Positions 1 through 12,350 are shown, counted from the stretch's first letter. The stretch is 64,000 bases of DNA from Beta vulgaris subsp. vulgaris (GCF_026745355.1 NC_079209.1:13460341-13524340), one strand, 5' to 3'. Program-made: numbers and translations. Notes: generated by a model from the sequence alone, not told the origin.

Positions 1-195
1 ATATTTGATAAATTCCCATTTTCTGCGTTTTAGTTTACTCTAGCTTAGTTATTAATTCCTCAATTATTTTTCCTCTCTGAGTAGTTAGATAATTGAACAT
101 AAATCTGTAGAACTCCTCTCCCTGTGGATCGACCCGTATTTGCCAGTTTCTGCAAACAGACACCGTGCACTTGCGGTATATTTTAAAACACATCA
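1..195 (+). repeat. 3' end of the Athila 5' LTR
   Basis: This stretch matches the last ~195 bp of the 3' LTR (21158-21352) with a few indels and ends in the same ACACATCA. It is followed after 5 bp by the primer-binding site, which fixes the LTR/internal boundary. Confidence 0.93.
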
Positions 196-200
196 ATTTT

Positions 201-218
201 TGGCGCCGTTGCCGGGGA
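201..218 (+). other. Primer-binding site, tRNA-Asp type
   Basis: TGGCGCCGTTGCCGGGGA is complementary to the 3' end of plant tRNA-Asp as I know it. It lies just inside the 5' LTR and primes minus-strand DNA synthesis. This primer is typical of Athila elements. Confidence 0.88.
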
Positions 219-329
219 GAGGCTAGTTTCTATACTTTCTGATTAATTATTTGACTATTTCTGCTGTCTCATTGGAACTTCAAGTTCCAATTGAGGCCAT
301 CTCACTGCACATTTTTCTTTGTTTCTTTT

Positions 330-2150
330 ATGCCCAGGTCTAAAAGAACAGGTTCTCAGTTCAGACTGATCCTGATCTTGAGAAAACCATCCGGCAGCTC
401 AAGAAGCACAAAAGAAGAAAAAAGCAGTCTGCTAATCAGGAAAAAAGCCACGGAAGAACCAACTGAACCAATTATGCCTCCTAAGTCACTGAATCTTATG
501 GGGTACCTTCTCCTGGCAATGTTCCCACAGGCCCTACTATGCCTGATATACAAGCAGCAACTTCGAAATCAAGCCTGCCTCATCAATAATGATCCAGCAG
601 AATCAGTTTGGTGGCATCCACATGAAGACCCTGCAAATCATTTACAACGGTTTCAACAACTCTATCGTACCGTTAAGCACCAAGGGGTCACTCCTGATCA
701 GTTGAAGGTCATGGTCTTTGAATTTTCATTAAAGGACAAGGCACAGAAGTGGCTGAATGATGTTAATGAAACTGAGTGGAGTGCTATATCTGAAGCATTC
801 CTGAAAGAGTACTACCCTCCCACCAAACTGCAGAAATAAGACACAAGCTTGCCACCTTCCAACAAGAACCGATGAACACTGAAGGAAGCATGGAATAGGT
901 TTAAGGATCTGCAGAGAGAATGCCCACACCACAATCTGGATAAGTGGTTCATCACCCAAGCATTCTACAATGGTCTACAACCTCATATCAAGAGCACGAT
1001 TGATTCATCTGCAGGGGGTGTCTTCCTAGATAAGGGGGTAGATGAAGGATACGATTTTCTGGCCAACTTAGCAGCGAATGATCATAGTTCCTCCAGGACT
1101 ACTACAAAGAAGAAATTGGATGCTGATGCATATGCTTTGTTGTCCTCACAAGTAGCACAGTTGAGCATGAAGATGGACTCACTGAAATCTTCGCATCTAG
1201 TACTCCTCCCATGAGTATTAATGCGATGTCCTCCATGGCTCCTATTACTTCCTCTTTTTGTGAAGTGTGTGGTATTCAAGGCCACTTTGGTCATGATTGT
1301 TCTACAGTCAACCTGATCCGAATCAGATGGAGCATGCCAATGCTTTTCAGCAGAGACCACACAACCCCTATTCTAACACTTACAACCCAGGTTGGAGAGA
1401 TCACCCCAATTTCTCCTATAAGAGCAACAATGTCCAAAATCCTCAACCTCCACCACAATCTTCCTACCAACCACCACATCAAAACCCACCACAACATGCT
1501 GCTAGACAACCATATTATCAAGGGGCTCCTCAGAACCCCCTCCTGGTTTCAATAGGCCTTCACCCCAAGGCTATCAGCAGCAAGCTCCTCATAATAACAG
1601 CTCTCAAGAGCCTACTATGTCTGATCTAATGAAAATGATGGTTTCTATGAGAAAAATCATGAGGAGAGCATCAAGGAGCTGAAGAACACCACCAAGCATT
1701 TGGAGACTCAACTTGCTCAGGTGGTGGAAATAATGCACAAGGCAACCAGGTCATCTGCCGGGGCAACCAATTCCTAAAGAAACGCTAATGCTGTCACTCT
1801 TCGAAGCGGTACACAATATGATGCCCCACCTATGCCTACTGATGATTCAATACCTCCAGTTCAGAATGATGCTGTGGATGACAATGAAGGTGAGGATAGC
1901 TCCAGAACTGAAGTTGAGCGCGGGAAAGTGGATGACGAGAGAAACGCAAGGAGAAGGTTACTGATTCTCCTACTCCACCACTACCTTTCCCCATAGGATG
2001 CAAAAATCAAAGGTCGATCAACAACTTGGTAAATTTATGTCTATGGTCAAAAATCTTGAGGTAACAGTTCCTTTCACTGATTTAATTTCTCAAGTACCTG
2101 TGTATGCCAAGTTTCTGAAAGATATGATACTAAAAAGAAAGATTTTGGTG
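330..2150 (+). pseudogene. gag: Athila gag, frameshifted
   Basis: Gag forms the particle core and binds element RNA. The start is the first good ATG after the primer site, giving MPRSKRTG. Coding then moves between frames. The conserved segment WWHPHEDPANHLQRF (about 607-655) leads into the core around QKWLNDVNETEWSAI. A zinc knuckle CEVCGIQGHFGHDC follows at about 1259-1300 with all four C-C-H-C ligands. After it comes a Pro/Asn/Gln-rich tail (NPYSNTYNPGWRDHPNF). The same tail motif recurs in the second Athila-like gag near 62850. Several frameshifts are visible, so no full-length product is expected. Confidence 0.8.
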
Positions 2151-2229
2151 GATAGATAGGGTTGCTTTAACTGAAGAATGCAGTGCTGTTCTGCAAAATA
2201 AAATCCCACCTAAATTAAAAGATCCTGGT

Positions 2230-4347
2230 AGTTTTTCCATCCCTTGTTTATAGATAAGGCTTTGTGTGATCTAGGTGCTAGTGTGTCTGTTATGCCTTTA
2301 TCTTCTGTAATAAACTGAACTTGGGTGCTTTAAAGTGCACACGATTACTTTCAGATGGCTGATCGATCTGTGAAGTATCCTTTGGGTATTTTAGAGGATG
2401 TCCCTGTTAGAGTTGGAAAATTTTATATTCCTGTGGACTTTGTAGTACTTGATATGGAAGAAGATAGTCAAATTCCCATTATTTTGGGTAGACCTTTTCT
2501 ATGTACTGCTGGTGCTGTTATTGATGTAAAATCTGGCTCTCTGACTTTGAGTGTTGGTGATGATACTATTACTTTTAAGTTAACCAATGCTATTAAGTCT
2601 CCTATGCTTGAGCACACATGTTGCAGGATTGACATACTCGATGAGATCTCTGGAGTTAGTTTTTCACAATTTCTGTCAGATGAATTATTGGAGACAAGTC
2701 TTGATCTAACTGATGATCTTGACATTGATACGGTAGCAGATTGTAAGGTAATGGAGACTATTTGCTCTACTTCCGAACCACAGGTAAAGAAGTTAGAACT
2801 TAAACCTTTACCTTCTCACCTCAAATATGCATTTCTTGATGATGCTGAGGAATGTCCTGTGATTGTCAGTACTAAACTCACAGATAGCCAGCTTTCACAA
2901 CTTCTTACAGTGCTTCGCATGCACAAGAAGGCTATTGGGTATAGTATTGATGATCTAAAGGGCATTAGTCCTGATTTCTGCATGCATAGAATTAATTTGG
3001 AAGAAAATCACCGCCCTTGCATACAACCTCAAAGACGTTTGAATCCTAATATGCAAGAGGTGGTGAAAAAGGAAATTATGAAACTACTTGACGCGGGCAT
3101 CATCTACCCCATCTCAGATTCTAAGTGGGTGAGCCCGGTTCAAGTTGTTCCTAAAAAGGGGGGGACTACTGTTGTTAAGAATGATAAGGATGAACTAATT
3201 CCTACTCGTACTGTTACAGGTTGGCGGATGTGTATTGATTATCGCAGATTAAACACTGCCACTCTGAAAGATCATTTACCTCTCCCTTTTATTGATCAAA
3301 TGTTAGAAAGATTAGCAAAACATAACTTTTTCTGTTATTTGGATGGATATTCAGGTTTCTTTCAGATTCCCATTCACCCAGCTGATCAGGAGAAGACGAC
3401 GTTCACTTGCCCCTATGACACTTTTGCATATCGCAGAATGCCATTTGGTTTGTGCAACGCCCCTGCCACATTTCAGAGATGTATGATGGCCATTTTTTCT
3501 GATTTCATCGAAATATCATGGAGGTATTTATGGATGATTTTAGTGTTTATGGTTCTGACTTTGATGTGTGTTTGCATAATCTCTCTAAAATTCTGAAACG
3601 TTGTTCTGAGGTTAATCTGGTTCTTAATTGGGAAAAGTGCCACTTCATGGTGAATGACGGAGTGGTACTTGGACACCTTCATATCTGAGCGTGGCATCCA
3701 GGTGGACAGAGCAAAAATTGAGGTGATTGAGAAACTTCCTCCTCCTGTGAATGTCAAGGGAGTGAGGAGTTTTCTGGGTCACGCGGGTTTCTATCGCAGA
3801 TTTATAAAAGACTTTTCAAAAATTGCGAAACCCCTTACTCAATTGTTGCTCAAGGATGCCACTTTTGATTTTACTGATGCGTGTGTGGAGTCTTTTGACA
3901 GGATTAAGGAAGCATTGATCACTGCCCCTATCATACAACCTCCAGACTGGAGTCTCCCTTTCGAGATCATGTGTGATGCTAGGATTATGCGGTTGGTGCT
4001 GTGCTTGGTCAACGGAAAAACAAAGTCCTCCATGCCATCTACTATGCCAGCAAGACCTTAGATGAGCCCAGGTCAACTATGCTACTACAGAGAAAGAGTT
4101 GTTGGCCATTGTTTATGCTCTTGACAAGTTTCGGACCTACCTCATAGGTTCGAAAGTGATTGTCCATACTGACCATGCTGCGCTGAAGTATCTCTTGGCC
4201 AAGAAAGAGGCCAAACCACGACTTATACGATGGATACTCTTACTTCAAGAGTTTGATTTGGAGATCCGTGACAAGAAGGGTGCTGAGAATGTAGTTGCAG
4301 ATCATCTCTCCCGGTTGAGGTTTGAGTCAAGTGCTGAGGTCCCATAG
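2230..4347 (+). pseudogene. pol: Athila pol: protease, reverse transcriptase, RNase H
   Basis: The protease motif DLGASVSVMP is near 2268-2298, followed by the conserved IPIILGRPFL. Reverse transcriptase shows MCIDYRRLN, then YSGFFQIPIHP and MPFGLCNAPATFQ (about 3225-3475). The catalytic box FMDD is present at about 3527-3540 but in another frame, so a frameshift falls just before the active site. The RT thumb/connection (RSFLGHAGFYRRFIKDF) resumes after 3654. RNase H follows ([15 protein letters not shown], about 4158-4205) in yet another frame. The order PR-RT-RH is that of Ty3/gypsy. At least three frame changes make it non-functional as read. Confidence 0.85.
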
Positions 4348-4378
4348 ATGATGCTTTTCCAGATGACCATCTTTTGCT

Positions 4379-5988
4379 GTGTCTACTCAATCTCCATGGT
4401 ATGCTGATTTTGCTAATATTGTGTTAGTGGTTCTCATCCTCCTGATTGACTTACCAACACGCAAGAAGTTTATCATGATGCCAAGCATTATTTTTGGGAG
4501 ACCCACTCTTATACAAGAAGTGTTCAGATGGCTTGTTCGACGATGTATAGCTGATTGGGAGATAGTTGGCATTCTCCAACATTGTCATAGTATGCCTTGT
4601 AGTGGACATCTGGCTCACAAGCCACGCTTATAGAGTTCTCAGAGTGGTTTTTATTGGCCTACCATTTCAAAGATGCTCGTGTTTTTGTCTCTCTTGTGAT
4701 GAATGCCAACGAACGGGTAATATTTCAAAGAGGCAGGAGATGCCACAGATGGGTATTTTGGAGATCGAACCCTTTGATGTAGGGGTGTTCTATGTCGGAT
4801 ATCGGATAGGAACCGATCCGAAAATTTCGGATCGGGGAAATTGCGATCCGAATCTGATCCGAAATTTTCGGATCGGATCACCGGGTTTCGGATCGGATAC
4901 CGGGTTTTCGGATCGGATCATCGGATTTTTGGATCGGGTCCGTTGAAATTTTTGAAAAATCCCGATCGGTATCCGATCGGAAAACCCGAAATTTTTTTCC
5001 GGATACCCGGTCCAAAATATCCGAAATCTTAAAATCGGATCGGATATCCGAAATTTCGGATCGGATCGGCGGATTTTCGGATCGGATATTTCGGATCGGA
5101 TATTTTTGCACACCCCTACTTTGATGTATGGGCATTGATTTCATGGGACCTTTCCCTTCTTCTTGTGGGAACAGGTATATCTTGGTTGCTGAAGCTGTGG
5201 CTTCCATTACCAATGATTCTATGGTAGTCATGAAGCTATTCAAGAAGGTTATTTTCCCTCGATTCGGAGTCCCAAGAGTCTTGATCAGTGATGGGGGATC
5301 TCACTTTCATCAGCGGACCTTCAAAGCCTTACTGCAGAGATATGGAGTCACTCATAAAGTTGGTCTAGCTTATCATCCTCAGACTAGTGGTCAAGTTGAA
5401 GTCTCCAATCGTCAGATCAAGCGCATCTTGGAGAAGATAGTCAACAGGTCAAGGAAGGATTGGTCACAAAAATTGGATGATACTCTGTGGGCTCTGCGAA
5501 CTGCTTTTAAGACACCTCTAGGAACCACACCATACCGATTAGTCTATGGCAAAGCTTGTCATTTACCAGTTGCAATGGAGTATCTCTCAGCTTTGGCAGT
5601 TAAAGAAATTAATTTGGATTTGGAGGCTGCGGGGGAAGCAAGACTTCTTCAACTAAATGAGTTAGATGAGCTTCGACTGGAAGCATATGAAAACCACAAA
5701 CTCTACAAGGAGCAAACAAAGAGATTTCATGACAAGATGATTGTGAAGCGGGAGTTTCATGTTAGTGACAAAGTCCTATTATACAACTCTAGACTACAGC
5801 TTTTTCCTGGAAAGCTTAAGTCAAAATGGTCTGGACCTTTTGTTGTCACTGACGTGAAAGCACATGGAGCTATTGAAGTGGCCAATGCAGCTGGGACGAA
5901 GTTTAAAGTGAATGGGCAGCGTCTGAAACTGTACCATGAGGGAGCCTTCATCGGCCAAGTAGAGGTTATGTACCTAGACACTCCCTGA
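4379..5988 (+). pseudogene. int: Athila integrase, interrupted by a hAT element
   Basis: The 5' part holds the zinc-binding region in several frames (CDECQRTGNISKR near 4698). The catalytic core follows the hAT insertion: GIDFMGPFP carries the first acidic residue, LISDGGSHF the second, and [11 protein letters not shown] the glutamate. This matches a DDE integrase core. The C-terminal part continues to a TGA at 5986-5988 with [16 protein letters not shown], which resembles the GPF/Y module. The part after the insertion is one open frame, but the hAT element separates it from its zinc domain. Confidence 0.85.
4780..5118. mobile_element. Non-autonomous hAT element made of GGATCGGAT-like repeats
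   Basis: The ends are TAGGGGTGT and ACACCCCTA, perfect inverted repeats of 9 bp. Both sides carry the identical 8 bp CTTTGATG (4772-4779 and 5119-5126), the duplication length of hAT elements. The interior has no coding potential. It is almost entirely degenerate copies of CGGATCGGAT and its complement. It splits the Athila integrase. Confidence 0.92.
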
Positions 5989-6225
5989 TTTTGAGAAGAG
6001 GTACTACGGTCGTGCAGGACCATCTAAACCAGCGCTTTGCGGGAGGCAACCCGTCTCTCTTTTTTTTTTAGTTAGTTTAGATTTTGTTTTATTTTAATTT
6101 TCATTTCTTTTATTTTCTTAGAGTGGTGAGGGAGAGTGTACTAATATTTGGACGAGTCTAGTGTGTGCAAGAGGCAAATTTTACGACTTGGGAAAATTTT
6201 GACGTAAAATAACGTAAAAGGGAAA

Positions 6226-6572
6226 CCGCCCGGTCGACCGGGCGAGTTCGCCCGACCGGGGGCGCAACCACTTTTCAGCAAAGTGAACGAAAAAACGAGA
6301 GAAAAAGTGAAGTAATTCCGCCCGGTCGACCGGGCGAAGTCGCTCGACCGGGCGCGCAAGCGTTTTTGGAGGTTTTGGTTCCCGGTCAACTGGGCGAAAC
6401 AAATCGGAAATTTCTGGAAATCGCCCGACCGAGCGGATTTCGCCCGGTTGACCGGGTGGATTTCCTCTTCTTCCGTAGCCCAGCTCTCTGAGCAAGAACA
6501 GCAGATCCTCGAAAAAAAATATTTTCGCCCGGTCGACCGAGCGAGTTGGCCCGACCGGGCGGAACCCCCAAC
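6226..6572. repeat. Clustered GC palindromes of the type CGCCCGGTCGACCGGGCG
   Basis: At least five units of CGCCCGG(T/C)(C/T)(G/A)ACCGGGCG or half-units such as GCCCGACCGGGCG occur in an otherwise AT-rich spacer between pol and the ATHILA ORF. Each full unit is self-complementary and contains a SalI-like GTCGAC core. The same motif recurs in the LTR upstream of its TATA box (20238-20475). Confidence 0.85.
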
Positions 6573-6589
6573 AGCTTGTTATTGTCGCC

Positions 6590-6841
6590 CGAATTCCTCC
6601 TCTTTTTTATTCTTTCTTTCTCCTTCTCTCAAAACTTCATCTTCTCAAACCCTTGTTTTCTCTCTCCTCACTACCTCCATATCCATACCTTCTCCTACCT
6701 TCCTTCTCTCACCAATCTCATCTCCTCCTTCAAATTTTCTTCTCTCTTCTTCTTTTTCTTCATCTTTCTCACAAAAAAAAATCAGAAAATTTTCATTTTT
6801 TTTCCCACACACTTACATTCACCTTCTCATCAAATTCAAGC
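6590..6841 (+). other. Pyrimidine-rich leader before the ATHILA ORF
   Basis: This is about 250 bp of T/C-rich DNA with A-runs near its end, directly upstream of the ATG at 6842. It resembles a plant 5' untranslated leader. I see no clear TATA box between the GC palindromes and the ATG. Open frames through it are low-complexity Ser/Phe/Leu and are not convincing genes. Confidence 0.5.
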
Positions 6842-8034
6842 ATGTCAAGGCCAAGCAAACGGAGGCAAAGCTCACGAGGGGAATCAAGCACTCGCATTCC
6901 ACCGGATTCAACCTTTCCTGAGGTAATCTTCAAATCTCTAGAGCAAAAAGAAAAATTTCAGCAATTGAAACATCGCAATATTGTTCTTACTAGATTTGTT
7001 GATTCGTAATCTCTGCATACATTGGGAATATTTGCTGATACAAAGACTTTATTTAAGAAATTGGGTTTGGGCACTATGTTTGGCATGTTTTTTTGGACCT
7101 TTAGGCACCTAACCCTTGAATTTCTGAGTTCCCTAGAAGTAGGGTACAAAAATCAGGTCCTTCATTTTCGCCTCATGAATGAGGATCGGGAACTTACGCT
7201 AGGCCAATTAGCTGCTATTTTTGGCCTACCCCTCACTAGGGACCATCGCCACCCTCCTGACCTTCGCATAAACCTAATGTGGGCCGCTTTTATGGGTGAA
7301 GATGAAGTCAACACCCAACATATATCTGCTGATCATTTGCACTTTCCTAGTCTTCGCTACTTGCAGCGATTTCTGGGATGCACACTTTTTGGGCGAGCTG
7401 AGCTCCACTCCTGTCAAAAACAGGAGATTTTTCTGATGGGAAGCTATTTGTTTCCCGAGTATGACTATACGTTGTGCCTGCCCTATTTGTTTATCTCCCA
7501 GCTCAAAAGGACTGCCACTAGTTTGCCTGCCACATTTGAGGATGGTTGTATTAGAGGACAACCTATCGTTTTAGGTGGCCTTATTACTGCTATAGCTGTT
7601 CATTTTGGTTATGTACCTGACGTCAACAATGTAGTAGCTGGCCCAGCACAAATTGGCATCGATTATATGATCAATGCCAAGTGGGTCACTGCCCAATCGG
7701 CCAGCAAGTTTAGGTGGTACATTGCCAAGAAGGAGTCCATCCTTCTTCCTGACCGCGCCCAGACCCGCCTTGAGGCTGGTGATGGTTCCTACCTACTTCC
7801 TTTACGGGGTCAGGAGCCCATTGCTAGACGACCTTTGAGGACCTACCATAGGCAGTCCGCGGGGGAAGCCTCTTCCTCCGCTCATGTAGACCCTATGATG
7901 GCCGCCCTTACCCGCATTGAGCAGGGACATCAGTCCCTTACCTCACAGATGGGCCGTCTTGAGCTCGGTCAGGCCACCATTCAGACTCACCTGACCACCC
8001 TGGACACACGGTTGACCACCATGGAGTCCGACAT
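6842..8034 (+). pseudogene. ATHILA-type ORF, 5' part (split by the Tekay-like insertion)
   Basis: Starts with a basic Arg/Ser-rich segment, MSRPSKRRQSSRGESSTR. A single in-frame TAA at 7007-7009 follows FVDS. The same frame then continues without interruption to 8034. Segments such as FRLMNEDRELTLGQLAAIFG and the later low-complexity TRIEQGHQSLTSQMG tail resemble the plant ATHILA ORF-1 family. Its function is not established, and some elements of this lineage are said to carry an envelope-like gene in this position. The tail is predicted coiled coil by eye (heptad-like LTRIEQ, LELGQ, LTTLDTRLTTME). The reading frame crosses the duplicated GACAT and continues at 18211. Confidence 0.8.
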
Positions 8035-10520
8035 TATAATACCCCTGAATTTCGAGTGATTAATTCAATTAAATAATATTAAAATTCTATAGAAAATTCG
8101 GCAGAGTTCCGTTTGAAAAATGGACTGCCTAAAATTTAATTTAGGACTGGAGTCCGAATTTTAAACATGTATTCAACAAATCAGCAATCCAAAATCCAAA
8201 TTCCCAACAACTCCACCCATTTCAAATACCAACAAAATTCCGGTATAACTACTCGAAATCCAAACGTGTTGTTCCACGATTATTACGAGAATAATCGCTA
8301 AGGAAGAACTACCTGCACCAAAACTAAATTAAAGCTTATTTTATACTATTACAACCCAACCGAATAAAGATTTAGGTGGATTAATATTTACAACCCTAAG
8401 TTTCAAAATATTTATTATATATAAGAAATGCACCTAAACAAAACTATTATAACTATATTTACTCAAAACTAGTGGACGTTGCTCTCCGCCCATACCCCGA
8501 GTCTAAGCCTTCATGTACCTGCATATATCAAGCATGTAGTATCAGCCAAACAGGCTAAGCAAGATTCAATACTGTAAAGCCAAATATATGTGCAGGTAGG
8601 ATGCATTAATTATATCCTACAAATCATTCACTTTTGCAAGCCAAATACTAAATAAAAACATTGTAAAACATTTTTCTTCATTTCTTTTCCAAACCATATA
8701 CTTTTCTATTTTCTCTGCTAAAACAATTTCTTTCAGAATCTTAGAATCATAAATCTATGGAATGGAACGAACTTTATTTCCCATTGGGCTAGCTAGGCCC
8801 TCCGGATAACTATTAGACAAAGACCCCTAGTGTGCACACCCACAAACGGTCAAACCGTAGCAGAAGATCTAAGTCTGAGGTAATGATCAACGTACCCCCC
8901 CAACTATTTTGTAATGTCGAGACGATCCCGGCAAAGTTCTAATTCCTTGAGACACCATAAAGGCAATCCCAACCAGTTTAAAAACATAAAACTATCCATA
9001 AATATTTTCTGTAACTATTCTATAATTCAAGGTTTGAAAACAAACTATCCGTATTAGGAGGAACATCCTCCTATTCAAACCAATCTCAACTCAAGAGAGA
9101 AACATACCTTTATAATCTTTTCTCGTAAATATGAAATTTTGTTGAAATCTTATCTTTTGTAGACCTTTCTCGTAACTATTAAAGATTTGAGTAAGGAATC
9201 TTACCTTTTAAACTATATCAAACCAACTAGCTCAGTCAATACGGCTCCTCAATGAAACCGGAATCTACAATATAAATGTGTGTACTTCGTAAGTAAAAGA
9301 CTTGGATACAACTAATCTTAGTTCACAAAGCCATCAACCTTTTCTAATTTCCATAAAACATCAAACAAACATATCATGTTCTTTTACCATATAAATGACT
9401 TTCATGTTCTAACGTCTAAGTCAAACCGTCTAACTTAAACCGTCTAACTAAAACCCTTACCAAATTAATCAAAATCATCTTACTTTATATAAAGTCAACA
9501 TTAAATAATCATATGTTCATATGGTAACTCAAAAGTTCATTATGAAGCAATTATATGAAAAGTAGAGTTTTAAATACAACTATATAAAATGATATGAATT
9601 GAACAGAAACTTAATATGAGCATAACTTTCTCCTACGAAGTCCAAATCAAGCGTTTCTTGAGCCTATCTTGAGTAAAATTTCAATACAACAACTTTTGTG
9701 AAATAGTATTTTTGCTAAAAACCGTAAACTGCCTAAAAACACAAATACGAACCTAATGTAATTATTCTACGAATTACAGCACACTATATTCAATTCACTT
9801 GAACATTAACAAGTTTCCTACTATTCTAAACTAACTATTAAACTCATGAATGAACATTCAACTCAATAAATTCCACACCCAAACTCTAAAATCAAAAACC
9901 CCAATTCAATTTCAATCTAAAAACCCTAACTTCATAATTTTTAAAAGAAAACTTAAATTAGTTGAGGAATTCATCTTACCCACTAATATAGAAGATTGGG
10001 GATGAAAATAACTTGCAAACGCCCTAATTCGAGCACCAAATGCTCCAAATTACAGCAACGACGACCCCCCTTTTCTTCCTTGCGCCGCCTACTTCTATGG
10101 CGTCACCTCTAGTGGCGGTTGTGGTTGTGTCGTCGGCACGGTGGTGGTTGTGTGATGAAGGGAGAATGTTAAAGATTTTGAGAGAAGAAGATGGTGAAGA
10201 TGTTGAGATGGTGAAGAGGTGAATATGGTGAACGGTGGTGAACACCGTTTTGTTTTAAATGTCGTTCTTTTGTATGTTTTTGTTATTTTTTTTTTTCTTG
10301 TTTTATTTCTCCCTTTTCCCCCTTCTTACATATATGTGAATAAATTTCCTCTTATTACTATTATTAGTTAAATTACTTACTAAACTTGTCCCACTATAAG
10401 CATATATATTATTTACAAAATAATTCCTAAAGATAAATGAATTTAATTATTAAATAAACTAAAATATATAATATAGTTAATAAAATAAATAATAAACTGT
10501 TTCAAAATCGGGGTGTTACA
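8035..10520 (-). repeat. 3' LTR of the Tekay-like element
   Basis: 2486 bp. On the minus strand it begins TGTAACACCCC and ends GGGTATTATA. A GC-rich patch at about 10040-10160 lies in an otherwise AT-rich LTR. An open frame there has no recognisable domain. Confidence 0.92.
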
Positions 10521-10533
10521 ATCTACCCCCTTA
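10521..10533 (-). other. Polypurine tract of the Tekay-like element
   Basis: On the minus strand AAGGGGGTAGAT abuts the 3' LTR start TGTAACACC. This is the expected position for priming plus-strand DNA. Confidence 0.8.
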
Positions 10534-10848
10534 AAATAAGTTTCGTCCTCGAAACTTGAAACAATTCTTAAACTCGTAGCGAAATCCTATCACTTACTTT
10601 AGCTCATTAACTTTACATGTTTAGCCAACTATCTATTATTAAAGTACGAAGAATGAAATAACTATATAGTATCAAACTTGCACATAAACTATCTCACTAG
10701 TATACTCTCAACATGCCATTAACTTTCACGTAGGATCAAGCACTTAATACAAGTCAAAATTATCTTTAAATATTAAGAATTGAAATGAACTCATACTAAT
10801 TCCACCCTCCCTAAAAAATTAGTTATGTCCTCGTAACTATAAGCGTAC

Positions 10849-12350
10849 CTATTGAAATAGGTGGGGATATTGAGCTCGCATCGCATCCTCGAATTCCCAA
10901 CTAAGTTCATCGTCCTTGTGGTTCGACCACAATACTTTCACCAGTTTAACTTCTCCATTCCGAGTTGCTCGAACTTTACTATCAAGAATTTTCATAGGAC
11001 CTCAACATATGAAAGGTTATCTTCTAGTTGCAATTCATCAGGTGTGAGTACATGCGAGGGGTCACTAATGTAACGACGAAGTTGAGAAATATGGAAAACG
11101 TTGTGAACTCGAGCTATCTCTGGAGGTAATGCCAATCTATAGGCAACTTCACCTATCCTTTCTAGGATCTCATACGGTCCGATGAATTTAGGGCTTAACT
11201 TCCCTTCATCCGAATCGCATTACTCCCTTTATAGGAGAAACTTTCAAGAGTACTTTCTCACCGACTTCAAACTCTGCATGTCGTCTGGTATTTATCAGCA
11301 AACTTTCTGTCTATCTTGTGCCGCTTATTTTCTGTTGTATCAGTTTTACTTGTTCACAGTTTCTTGGATCATTTCAGGCCAAGAACACAAGATTCACCAA
11401 TATCACTCAACAAAGAGGACTACGACATTGCGGCCATACAAGGCTTCATATGGGGTCATTCCTATTGAAGAATGATAGCTATTATTATACGAGAATTCTA
11501 TCAAGTCCAGTCTATTTTCCCACGAGCCTGAAATTCTAAGGCACATTCCTCAACATGTCCTCGAGTGTTTGGATTGTGCGCTCTGTTTTGGCATCATCTA
11601 GTAGCAGGATGAAATGATGTACTCATTTTCAACTGTTTCCCTAAGGCTTCTTGAAGCTTCTGCCAAAAATTAGATAAGAATCTACTATCTCTATCGGACA
11701 CAATGTCCTTTGGCACACCATGTAAGCGCAAAACATTCTTCCTATATGCATCAGCTAGCTTTTGATGTTTCCATGTATCTTTCATTGGTACGAAATGGGC
11801 AGACTTGGTGAGTCGGTCCACAATGACCCAAATCATGTTATTACCATTAGGTGTTCTTGGAAGTCCATATATAAAATCCATAGAAATTGAGTCCCACTTC
11901 CACACTGGAATATCCAAAGGTTGAATCTCGCCTTGAGGTCTCTTGTGCTCAAACTTGACTTTTTGGAAAGTCAAGCACTTGGAAACATACTCGGCGACCT
12001 GTTGCTTCATGTGAGGCCACCAAAAGGTGATTTTGAGGTCTTATACAACTTGTCACCTCCTGGATGTACCGAATATGGAGTCAAATGAGCTTCATCTAAG
12101 ATTTTCTTCTTCAGATCAGGTATGTCAGGAACACACCACCTACTCTTATAGCGAAGACTCCCATCTGCATGGATCTTAAAATAAGCATCTTCAGTATCTT
12201 GAACCTCTTCCATCTTTTTCTTCGAAAGTGCATCAGTAGCTTGGTTCTCCTTAATCTCATCGTACACATCTGGTTGCAATGTAAGGGAGTTAAGTTGTGC
12301 CCTAACTCGACAAGTTCGGCATCAAAATTCTGAAATTCATCTCTAAGCAA
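10849..12350 (-). pseudogene. int: Tekay-like integrase with C-terminal chromodomain
   Basis: The zinc-binding region has AHLTPYSVHPG for the two histidines, then EYVSKCLTFQKVK. The usual second cysteine of CLTCQK is Phe here. The core shows SMDFIYGLPRTPNG (first Asp) and IVSDRDSRFLSNFW (second Asp). The Glu-containing helix [13 protein letters not shown] follows in another frame. The extreme C-terminus (10990-10852) reads VKVLWSNHKDDELSWEFED, a chromodomain-like segment ending PHLFQ and a stop at 10849-10851. Chromodomains target such elements to chromatin. Several frame changes occur between 10995 and 11594. Confidence 0.85.

Noticed and set aside
4790..5243. Asp/Arg/Ser/Pro-rich ORFs across 4790-5243
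   Set aside because: They read through the hAT repeat words, not a gene.
6448..6926. Ser/Phe/Leu-rich ORFs upstream of the ATHILA ORF
   Set aside because: Pyrimidine-rich leader DNA gives such frames. The supported start is the ATG at 6842.
10024..10245. Small open frames within the Tekay LTR GC patch
   Set aside because: No domain, both strands open, and the second LTR copy does not preserve the frame.
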